DNA of 17,020 nucleotides. Source: DAIOSQ01 sp036752465. GTDB taxonomy: Bacteria; Pseudomonadota; Gammaproteobacteria; Legionellales; Legionellaceae. Shown one piece after another: positions 8,374 through 15,800 of this stretch. Below the pieces are notes generated by a model. The model saw only the letters and a program-made list of their open reading frames with translations. It did not search any database and was not told the DNA's origin. The stretch spans positions 1 through 17,020 of the forward strand of contig DAIOSQ010000040.1 of NCBI GenBank assembly GCA_036752465.1, in the 5' to 3' direction. How positions within the stretch are numbered: the first letter of the stretch is position 1; the number at the start of each line of letters is the position of its first letter. The translations under genes were made by a program, and so were the position numbers.

Positions 8374-8845
8374 GTGCTGCTGCGTCCCTGTTAAGATAGG
8401 GGTTATCAAATCCCAGCGTCGACAATAACGCAATTTCATGCTGTTGCATAATGATTTCATCCGCCTGTGTCATATGGTCAAATCCCAGCAAATGCAAAAT
8501 GCCGTGAATTACAATATGCGCCCAATGAGCTTCTAAGGATTTCAATTGTTCAACGCTTTCCTCTGCCAATACCGCAGGACAGATGACTACGTCACCCAAC
8601 AGCCGGCGTTTTAATTTGATATGAACCGGAATATTGGCAGGAAAGGCTAAAACATTGGTTGGCTTGTGCTGAGCACGGTAAGTTTGATTGAGCTGCATCA
8701 TTTCTGCGGCAGAAACCAACCGTAACGTCAGTTCTGCATTAGCACAAAAATCAGCCAATGTTCGTTTTGCCCATGCCATCAATAACTTATCAGAAATAGG
8801 GTGTTGGCTATCTGTGCCATGTTGAATGTCAATTCGAAAGTTCAT
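8366..8845 (-). CDS. ybeY: Endoribonuclease/rRNA maturation factor YbeY
   Basis: YbeY is a zinc-dependent single-strand endoribonuclease acting in 16S rRNA 3'-end maturation and 70S ribosome quality control. The 159 aa contain the signature HGILHLLGFDH with zinc ligands His114, His118 and His124, the same numbering as E. coli. Upstream lies NQTYRAQHKPTNVLAFP (53-69) and the conserved LGDVVIC strand (83-89). The gene overlaps the preceding unknown gene by 17 bases and the following corC by 8, so it is tightly coupled on both sides. The usual upstream partner ybeZ (PhoH-like ATPase) is not here; its place is taken by an uncharacterised His/Cys-rich protein. Confidence 0.95.
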   Translation of the reverse strand: MNFRIDIQHGTDSQHPISDKLLMAWAKRTLADFCANAELTLRLVSAAEMMQLNQTYRAQHKPTNVLAFPANIPVHIKLKRRLLGDVVICPAVLAEESVEQLKSLEAHWAHIVIHGILHLLGFDHMTQADEIIMQQHEIALLSTLGFDNPYLNRDAAAHE

Positions 8846-9557
8846 GATTTTCTACTTTGCGGTCAATAAGCCAGGCAATCTGTTGATCTATGTTAATTGG
8901 TAATGAAGATAACTCTTCAAAGCGTTCGTCCTCATAGATATTTTCATGCGGATATTTTAGCTGCAGCGCCTTAATGTTGGCATCCCGTTGCTGCAACAGC
9001 CATGTAATCTGTGGGGAGAACAGATGTAACAACGATTCAATCCAGCGATCCAATAATTGCCAATAAGAATCTTCTTGAGTCATTGTAAAACGACGCAGTA
9101 AGTTTGAGCTGTATTTTGCATCATACCAAATTTCTGAAGAAATCCAGCGATTGACAGTAAATAAGCGCGTAGGCTGGCTGTATCGGTTCATTGCAATGGC
9201 AATGAGGTGGGTCATAGGATTTTCCAGATAGCGGTCCCAATCCGGTAGCTGTGCAGGCTTGATGTGCTTTGGGATCTGCGGATATCTTATGAAACAATGA
9301 AAGTGTCCATGCTCCTCTGTATCAAAATTTTCTCGATGGCAGTGATAAAAATACTGAGCACCCGTTTTATGATCGATACGGTCGCCATCTGGATAATGCT
9401 GAAGTTGTTGAGGATTTGGTAGATTTTCTAACACATATTGCAAAATGCCTTGCCCGGTTCGGGTTAATATCATGCCTTGCGCGAGTAGCATGGCGTGAGC
9501 ATGCGGCAAAATTTTTTTTTTGCGCCAGGCGCTGAGTTCTGGTAATTGAAAGGACAT
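8829..9557 (-). CDS. Uncharacterised His/Cys-motif protein (possibly DUF6969-like)
   Basis: A 242-aa protein from the ATG at 9557; GTG at 9572 or TTG at 9569 (with AGG 5 bases before it) are alternatives. Function unknown. The striking part is residues 66-93: GAQYFYHCHRENFDTEEHGH followed by FHCFIRY. This places His72, Cys73, His74, His83, His85, His87 and Cys88 in one short stretch, a likely metal site. From memory this resembles uncharacterised family DUF6969, which carries an EHGHFH motif, but that could not be checked. The remainder is tryptophan-rich and mostly helical, with no signal peptide and no membrane segment. It lies between the GCKG-repeat peptide gene and ybeY, overlapping ybeY by 17 bases. 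It could act on, or regulate, the neighbouring cysteine peptide, or could have a role linked to YbeY; the sequence does not decide. Confidence 0.7.
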   Translation of the reverse strand: MSFQLPELSAWRKKKILPHAHAMLLAQGMILTRTGQGILQYVLENLPNPQQLQHYPDGDRIDHKTGAQYFYHCHRENFDTEEHGHFHCFIRYPQIPKHIKPAQLPDWDRYLENPMTHLIAIAMNRYSQPTRLFTVNRWISSEIWYDAKYSSNLLRRFTMTQEDSYWQLLDRWIESLLHLFSPQITWLLQQRDANIKALQLKYPHENIYEDERFEELSSLPINIDQQIAWLIDRKVENHELSN

Positions 9558-9585
9558 AAGAAAATTCAACACAGCCTAAAGTATA

Positions 9586-9613
9586 GAAAGCGCGCATTTA
9601 ATTGCACGCTTTC
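9586..9613 (-). terminator. Hairpin between peptide gene and His/Cys protein gene
   Basis: GAAAGCG pairs with CGCTTTC (7 bp). After one C-A mismatch, three further pairs give a stem of about 11 around a short AT loop. No U-run follows on the minus strand, so it is more likely an attenuator or mRNA-stability element that lowers expression of the downstream genes than a full terminator. Confidence 0.45.
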
Positions 9614-9624
9614 GTTGAATAAAA

Positions 9625-9855
9625 CTAGCTTCCACTACAAGATGAAGCACCTTTGCAACCCATAGCGCCTTTGCAACCTTTGCAACCCATAGCGCCTTTA
9701 CAACCTTTGCAACCTTTGCAACCTTTACAACCCATAGAGCCTGCACAGCCAGTTGGTTGGGTTGTAGAAGCATCATCTGCATAAGCTACTGGAGCTATTG
9801 TGGCGGCAGATAATGAAGCTAATAACGCAGTAATTGCCAATGCTGATTTTTTCAT
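9625..9855 (-). CDS. Secreted cysteine-rich GCKG-repeat peptide
   Basis: A 76-aa precursor. Residues 1-26 are a clear Sec signal peptide (MKKSALAITALLASLSAATI, then an AYA-D cleavage site). The mature 50 residues are built almost wholly from the triplet Cys-Lys-Gly in blocks introduced by Ala/Ser-Met-Gly: MG(CKG)4, AMG(CKG)2, AMG(CKG)1. There are nine cysteines at 37, 43, 46, 49, 52, 58, 61, 67 and 73. The ATG has a strong Shine-Dalgarno, AAGGA, 8 bases upstream. The composition recalls exported metal-buffering peptides such as HvfA-type RiPP metallophores (EGKCG repeats) and bufferins, but the repeat is different. The DUF692/DUF2063-type modifying enzymes of those systems are not in this window. 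It could instead be an unmodified periplasmic metal- or oxidant-binding peptide. A hairpin and the His/Cys-rich protein gene follow. Confidence 0.75.
   Translation of the reverse strand: MKKSALAITALLASLSAATIAPVAYADDASTTQPTGCAGSMGCKGCKGCKGCKGAMGCKGCKGAMGCKGASSCSGS
9649..9735 (-). repeat. Coding tandem repeat of the GCKG peptide
   Basis: A 9-base unit (on the plus strand roughly CCTTTGCAA with CCTTTACAA variants) repeats with interspersed CCCATAGCG segments. It encodes the CKG triplets, and repeat-number change by slippage is expected. Confidence 0.7.
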
Positions 9856-10202
9856 GACTACATTCCTTGTTAGTTGTTATGAATAATTTAATGTTGTATC
9901 CAATACAAGCTTAGCAAAATAAATGGAATAGTGACAAATAGAATTTAATAAATATTTTAGCAGGATGGAGAAAATGCTCAATCTCGGCCTTCCATGATCT
10001 TCAAGGCCTTGGATTTTGACGTCGCCAGTTCATGGCTGAGAAGGCTTGCTCATCCGATCAAATCAAGCTAATCTGCTAAATTAACACGCCCATCACTGTC
10101 AACACGACTTTCTTAGCAAATCAGTGTTGCTGCTGAGACAAGGTAGCAAGAATGGGTTTGAGACAGATATGATAATCGGTATGGTCGTGCAGAGGAGCCA
10201 CT
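9856..10202. other. 347-base intergenic region without a gene
   Basis: No ORF is supported here. The left end carries the peptide gene's Shine-Dalgarno and dyad. The stretch 9956-10080 is bounded by inverted TTTAGCAG/CTGCTAAA and has a more GC-rich interior with partial self-complementarity (two AAGGCCTT-like boxes). This could be a small decayed element or a structured RNA, with no firm evidence for either. The right end holds GAGGAG at 10192-10197, the ribosome-binding site of the ETF-QO gene. Confidence 0.4.
9894..9908. promoter_or_regulatory. Dyad upstream of the GCKG peptide gene
   Basis: TTGTAT-CCA-ATACAA is a perfect inverted repeat 39 bases before the peptide start codon, in its presumed promoter region. 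It could be a repressor or activator operator. Confidence 0.4.
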
Positions 10203-11831
10203 GTGAGTCAAGAAGAGGTCATGAAGTATGACGTGTTGATTGTTGGAGCTGGACCGGCTGGCTTGGCGGCAGGTATCCACCTCAAACAACTTGCAAAACA
10301 ACACAAAATTGAATGTACTGTTTGTATTATTGAAAAAGGAGCGCAAATCGGTGCGCACATACTATCTGGAGCAGTGCTTGAAACAAGAACTTTACAGGCG
10401 CTGCTGCCAGATAGTTGGCAACAGGCGCCACTGGATTCTCTGGTTACAGAAGATAGATTTTATCTTTTAACAAAGCATAGCAAAATTAGATTACCAACCC
10501 CTCAGCCCATGCAAAATCAGGGCAATTATATCATTAGTTTAGGTGCATTGTGTCAGTTTCTTGCAACACAGGCAGAGTCTTTGGGATGTGAAATATATAC
10601 TGGCTTTGCAGCAACGCATGTTATCTATCAAGCTGATGGTCAAGTCATTGGTATCACCACAGGTGATATGGGTATTGATAAACAGGGCAACCAAGGCGCT
10701 AATTATCAACCAGGTATGCGATTGCTAGCCACCCAAACTTTATTCGCTGAAGGCTGCCGTGGGCAATTAAGTGAAATGCTGATCCAAAAATTTGACTTGA
10801 GAAAATATTCGCGTCCACAGACCTACGCACTTGGTATCAAGGAAGTTTGGCAAGTCCGTCCAGACAAACATCATCGTGGCCGTGTGATCCATACCGTAGG
10901 TTGGCCGTTAGATAACAAAACTTATGGCGGCTCATATATTTATCATTTTTCAGAAAATATGGTCAGTTTTGGCTTTGTAGTGGGGTTGGATTACCAGAAC
11001 CCGTGGTTTGATCCGTACGCTAACAGCCAGCTATTTAAATTACATCCGCTGATGCGTGAGTTGTTGCAGCATGGCGAACGGATTGCTTATGGTGCTCGCG
11101 CTTTAAACGAAGGCGGCTATCAGTCCATTCCAAAACTGTCGTTTCCGGGCGGGGCGCTAATTGGTGATTGCGCCGGATTCGTAAATGTTGCTAAAATCAA
11201 GGGCATCCACACCGCAATGCAATCAGCTATGTCGGCCAGTGAAGCTGTTTTTGATTTATTAACCTTAGAAACACCCAGTGTAGAAGCCTTTGCATATAAT
11301 GAAAAAATTAAGCACTCCTGGGTCAACAAAGAATTGTATCATGTCCGCAATGTACGGCCAGGTTTTCGTAAAGGCCTGTTCATTGGCTTACTAAATGCCG
11401 CATTTGAAACTTACATCACCCGCGGTAAATCGCCTTGGACCTTGGATCATAATGTCGATGATGCAACCCTATTACCTGCAAACAAAGCACCAAGAATCAC
11501 CTATTACAAACCCGACGGCAAATTGACTTTTGATAAAGCTGCTTCGGTCTATTTGACCAACACATATCACGTCGATAATCAACCGTGTCATCTTAAACTT
11601 AAAAATCCAGATTTGGCGATTGATATCAATTACAATGTGTATGCCTCTCCGGAAACTCGCTACTGCCCTGCCGGCGTCTATGAAATCATAAAAACCAACC
11701 ATTTGCCAATATTACAAATCAATGCACAAAACTGTATACACTGTAAAACATGCGATATCAAAGATCCGCGCCAAAACATTGTTTGGGTAGCCCCTGAGGG
11801 TGGCGGTGGCCCCAATTATCAGAACATGTAA
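10203..11831 (+). CDS. Electron transfer flavoprotein-ubiquinone oxidoreductase
   Basis: ETF-QO is a membrane-associated FAD/4Fe-4S enzyme that passes electrons from reduced electron transfer flavoprotein (fatty acid and amino acid oxidation) to ubiquinone. The 542 aa match the family. Features are GAGPAG at residues 15-20 (FAD dinucleotide fold), IEKGAQIGAHILSGAV (FAD contact), SFGFVVGLDYQNPWFDPY, GCAxAK-type GDCAGFVNVAKIKGIHTAM (second FAD motif), and the C-terminal cluster with Cys488, Cys511, Cys514 and Cys517, ending PEGGGGPNYQNM. The GTG start is supported by GAGGAG 5 bases upstream; the next ATG lies 18 bases further. It is monocistronic here; the etfAB genes are not in the window. It supplies electrons to the quinone made through ubiC/ubiA. 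Confidence 0.95.
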   Translation: MSQEEVMKYDVLIVGAGPAGLAAGIHLKQLAKQHKIECTVCIIEKGAQIGAHILSGAVLETRTLQALLPDSWQQAPLDSLVTEDRFYLLTKHSKIRLPTPQPMQNQGNYIISLGALCQFLATQAESLGCEIYTGFAATHVIYQADGQVIGITTGDMGIDKQGNQGANYQPGMRLLATQTLFAEGCRGQLSEMLIQKFDLRKYSRPQTYALGIKEVWQVRPDKHHRGRVIHTVGWPLDNKTYGGSYIYHFSENMVSFGFVVGLDYQNPWFDPYANSQLFKLHPLMRELLQHGERIAYGARALNEGGYQSIPKLSFPGGALIGDCAGFVNVAKIKGIHTAMQSAMSASEAVFDLLTLETPSVEAFAYNEKIKHSWVNKELYHVRNVRPGFRKGLFIGLLNAAFETYITRGKSPWTLDHNVDDATLLPANKAPRITYYKPDGKLTFDKAASVYLTNTYHVDNQPCHLKLKNPDLAIDINYNVYASPETRYCPAGVYEIIKTNHLPILQINAQNCIHCKTCDIKDPRQNIVWVAPEGGGGPNYQNM

Positions 11832-11870
11832 TTGCCAAACAAGCCATCTCTAGGTAAACTCCTGTTCTAG

Positions 11871-11947
11871 GTCCCAGTGGCGCAGCTGGATAGCGCGGCC
11901 CCCTCCTAAGGGGCAGGTCGCAAGTTCGAATCTTGCCTGGGACACCA
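11871..11947 (+). tRNA. tRNA-Arg (anticodon CCT)
   Basis: A 77-base gene with encoded CCA. The acceptor arms GTCCCAG/CTGGGAC pair perfectly with discriminator A. The anticodon stem GCCCC/GGGGC encloses loop CTCCTAA, with anticodon CCT at 11905-11907 reading AGG. The T arm contains GTTCGAATC. All arms are intact. It marks the boundary between housekeeping sequence and a recombinase-bearing region, and tRNA-Arg genes are common integration sites. Confidence 0.95.
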
Positions 11948-11994
11948 ATAGAATCAATGGGTTAAGTAATATTACCGACGGCAATGACGGGATT

Positions 11995-12014
11995 CAGAGT
12001 GCATACAGAGTGCA
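11995..12014 (+). repeat. Short direct repeat just after tRNA-Arg
   Basis: CAGAGTGCA occurs twice, 11 bases apart (about one helical turn), 48 bases past the tRNA. It could be recombinase arm sites or chance. Confidence 0.35.
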
Positions 12015-12118
12015 AATTGAATGCGTCTTAGTAGTAGAGAATATAAAATCATAGCTAATGGTGACAGTATGACAAGCGCGAAACAATTTACTGCCGAAAA
12101 AAGTTAAAGGCAAATGAA

Positions 12119-12433
12119 ATGGACATGTACTCTGGAGCTCTACCTCTTCAAAAACAAATTTGAATTTATGTTCCAACCCAAAAATTAAACCAGCATCCAA
12201 TCCAAGACTATCCTATTGTCCAATCATATGTTAATAAGTTTACACGAGGCTGTATCCAAACTGAAGAAAAATTTAAAATCAACAATTTTGCAGTGAATTG
12301 CATTAAAACCACTGATCAATGGTCAGAGCATTGGGTAAACGATAGAATTTTTCCTCGCCGCCCCTCTTTATACGAGCCTTACGCACCTAAGATAGATGCA
12401 TTGCTAAAAAAAAATTCTATCAAAACCACTTAA
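12119..12433 (+). pseudogene. Broken ORF, internal TGA
   Basis: From the ATG at 12119, 14 codons are read before TGA at 12161. The same frame then stays open for 89 further codons to TAA at 12431. The second part has protein-like composition (YPIVQSYVNKFTRG, then TTDQWSEHWVNDRIFPRRPS, then YAPKIDALL). There is no ATG in the second part and no visible ribosome-binding site. No family is recognised. A decayed gene is the simplest reading; a chance open frame is possible. Confidence 0.35.
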
Positions 12434-12487
12434 ACTGATCAAAACGAAAGAAGTTGCTTATACTTTTCAGAAGTAAGTGCGCTTCCT

Positions 12488-12673
12488 TTAATTCTTATTG
12501 CGATGCTGAACCAACCAAGAATCCAAGTCCTCTTTTAAGTATCGAATCGACCGACCAATTTTAATGTACTGTGGCCCTGGCGTTCGATTTGTTAATGTTC
12601 CATGGACTCTATCTTGGGTGTTATTACAGGAACGGGGCAAATGCGACCGAGACCACCCATTTATGTCGTTATT
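12488..12673 (-). pseudogene. Remnant of an AlpA/excisionase-like HTH protein
   Basis: The minus-strand frame ends GTLTNRTPGPQYIKIGRSIR, then YLKEDLDSWLVQHRNKN. This is the wing of the small helix-turn-helix family (GPxYIKIGRxIRYxxxDLxxWL) usually found as excisionase or prophage/island regulators. The recognition-helix half upstream has lost its normal sequence and the frame has no ATG start within its 61 codons, so the gene looks truncated or frameshifted. The family assignment is from the motif only. Confidence 0.6.
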
Positions 12674-12788
12674 TTAACCATTACAGACTAAATTAAAAAA
12701 TTTATCTACGAACAATTTCACTGCGTTCATACCTAAAAGCAACTAAAACCATGATACATAAGGGGGTAGTCACCAGGACCTCCATTTC

Positions 12789-12803
12789 AATCTAATCGCA
12801 TAA
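12789..12803 (+). repeat. 15-base direct repeat, left copy
   Basis: AATCTAATCGCATAA, repeated exactly at 16348-16362. The pair brackets the large ankyrin gene. Confidence 0.7.
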
Positions 12804-12858
12804 CTAGGATCAGTTCACCTGTCATAAAGAGCAAAGCCCCCATACTCTCCGTTAATAA

Positions 12859-15800
12859 TTAACAAATAGTACAGCAGTCCATTTTCTCATTCGCTACAAC
12901 GGGAGTACTGGTTAAACGGTGATTGATCGCGCCTTGGAAAAATGAGTTTCTTGAAGAAATTGAAACACTTGATTTGTCTAAAATTGGTTGCTCCGGAGTA
13001 TGAATTGATGCTAACTCTTTAATAAAATCAGTTATACCAGATCCAAACCATGCATCTAAAAAGTCAAAGTATTGATGCTCGCTCACCTCTTTACGTGACA
13101 ATCTATCATTACTTGCATGGGTATATTTTTCATAAAGACTCAACTTAGTGCTTGTGTTTAGGTAGCTTTGCCGAAAAATAGAATAAAAAACTGGCACTTT
13201 ATCTAGATCCATGAACACTTCGTGCCACATTTTTCTTATCACCCAATACTCTTCAAAAACCTCACTTGCAGGCGATTGGGCTAGATGGATTGGATGTTCT
13301 TCGTCTGACGTTAAATAGCAAATAGGTGCATTTAACTGAATTAATTTACGAGTGGCATATGCGTCACCATGAAAAGCTGTCCAATGCAACGCACTCCAGC
13401 CGTTTTTGTCTACGCTAGATAATATGCCGTTTGTGTCTGGCTCTTGCATCGTATAAGCGGCATCGAGCAGCATTTTTAGAATTAACGTGTTACCTAATTG
13501 AGCGGCCAATATAACAGATGTACTTCCATGTCGATCAACTGGTGTAAATATTGAAGTATTTCGCTTAAGGAGGTCATTGATAGCATCACTATTGCCCTGA
13601 ACAACTAAAGCATACAAAGGTGTTAAACAATTTTTATCAAGAAATATATCGCGAAATAAAAACCCTTCTAATAGTAAGGTTATGATAGCAGTGTTATTTT
13701 CATTAATGGCTGTCAGTAGCGCCTGCCTTTTTAATAAATTATCGTTCAATTCCTCTCGTGCAACCCCTTGAAAATACTGCACACACTGATCGATATAATC
13801 GCCATTATTAGGAACTAAAAAATAAAAATTCATTAATATGTCTACTACCGAGTCCATTGCTCTAGCCAACGGTTGTTTTCCTATCCAATTATAGGCGGGC
13901 GAATCAAACGTGACATTTTGATTAAATAAAAATTTAAACAGTTGAATGAACACAGGCCATTGATAAGTATTCATGTGTTTTCTAATCAATTTTTTTTCTT
14001 GGGCATAATAAGTATATATAAAAGTATACACTGGACGATGCCGAAGGGAGTCGCATAATGGGATAATGCTTTCAAGAAATATAAAAAAGAAAAGATTATT
14101 TTTTAGTTGGTTAGGCGCCTTACGAATCAGCTGATGCGCTATCGTCAACACAATGATTTGCTCTTTTAAATGTAATTGTGTTTTATGTTTACCAAATTCA
14201 AGTAAAAAAACCAATAAATCATTATAATACGCTTTCTTATCTTTGACTGTTTCATGTTCGTAACGCTCGATATACAGTTTCGTTGTTTCTAGCCATGAAT
14301 CCAGTTGATCTGAAGCATTTGCACTGATACGTACACCCCCGTCAATAATTGTTGTATCATGATGACCAAAGCTATGTCTTTTAGAAATGTTGTGAAACCC
14401 TGAACTCATACAAAAATAACGTTCATCCAGTGCCCATAAGTTATCAGGGTCCATTGGAGTTGTCTCCGGTACAAAATAAAAACGATTTAAAAATCGCTGT
14501 AATGAAGCACCTTGATTAAAATGTTGCTGTTTGATCTCTTCAAGAGAAGAAGAACAATGAGTACTGATATACACGCCTATCCTGAGATCAATGTGCTCAT
14601 TATAATCTTGTTCTGCTTTTGCTTGTAAATCATTTAAAGCAACTACATCAAAATGTTGCCTCGAACAAAAAGCCATCATCCGTCCGCATTGCGCTTGATC
14701 AGTATGTAATAATCCAAATTTTTGATGACTTTCATGTACAATAATAGACAATTGTCCTGATCTCACCATTGCTTTTGTTTCTTCATTTAATTTTAAATTT
14801 TTATATAAGGTCGTTGTAGTATCAATTAACAAAGTTGCTGGTTTTGTTCTATTTTTATCGATTAGATGATTTTTTACAAAAAGATTAATATCAACACCTG
14901 GATTAATGACTTTATAACAAATGGGTCCAGTGGTTATACAAAAAACATCAGCCTCATCTGATGTGTTCTCAATCAAAAAGTGATTAAATTCATAATAATT
15001 TAAGGCACCACTCGAATAGATCGATGATGATCCAGAGTCAGTATGCATGGACTTAGCTAATTGTAACCCCATGATATGAGCATGGCTTCCCGACAATGTC
15101 GGCGCTACAATATAATGCTGTTGTTGTAAGTCATCGTTGCCCAAACCCAGCGCGTTTATGAAGGTCTGTTTTGAGGTCGTGCTAAAGTTTTCAAAGCGAA
15201 CATGAAGCGAATGTTTATCTGAAGTATCAAGCAGTCCCAAACTTATTTCGTGAATGATATAGTACACATGCTGGGCAAATTTACTGTAATCATAAGCATA
15301 AAATAGCGTGATTATGTTCAAGATTAAGTTCACTCTGTTGAGGGCTAAGGGGGGCAAGTTGGGCAAATCACACATTATTCTTTCTAATGATTGCGCTATT
15401 TTATGGGTGGGGGCATGATGATTGTTTGCCAATCGTCGCAATCTTCTGATGGCATCGGCTTCAATTAGGGTTGCGTTCTCCGGATGTTTTATTAAGTGAG
15501 GCGTTTCTCGATCTCGATAAGGATAAGCACAAGCAATCTCCCATGGAGAAGCAATGAGGCCCAATGCCTGTATCGAACTCTTCAGATTCAGAATGTACTT
15601 TATTTCAGCATATTTATGCTGTTGAGGAAAGCCAGATTTGTTGATATGAACAAAAGTAAAAGGATTATCACTACTTGTTACTAACATCAAACTGTCTAAC
15701 TTATCGATGTAAAAATCTTTTAATAAACGGTCAATAGGTGTTGTTTTTAATGAAACGAGCGGAAGAAGTAACTGATCGTTCGCCTTAACCTTATCTGGAA

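Larger units (their letters stand above)
11948..12858. other. Degraded island-edge sequence
   Basis: This 911-base stretch between the tRNA and the large minus-strand gene holds no intact gene. It contains a 9-base direct repeat CAGAGTGCA (11995 and 12006), an ORF broken by TGA (12119-12433), an HTH-protein remnant on the minus strand (12488-12673), and the left copy of a 15-base direct repeat (12789-12803). The debris is consistent with past insertion and decay next to a tRNA. Confidence 0.55.

Noticed and set aside
9649..9735. CRISPR-like short repeats
   Set aside because: The 9-base units are contiguous and codon-phased, with no unique spacers; they encode the CKG triplets.
9576..9782. 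A 68-codon minus-strand frame rich in KVAKV/LWVAK repeats
   Set aside because: It is the same tandem-repeat DNA as the GCKG peptide read in another frame; the peptide frame has the signal peptide and the Shine-Dalgarno.
12161..12163. TGA as a selenocysteine codon in the broken ORF
   Set aside because: No SECIS-like hairpin was seen after it and no selenoprotein family was recognised; a nonsense mutation is simpler.
11994..12200. A 68-codon minus-strand ORF after the tRNA
   Set aside because: No ribosome-binding site and no recognisable motif, and it lies antisense to another open frame in degraded sequence.
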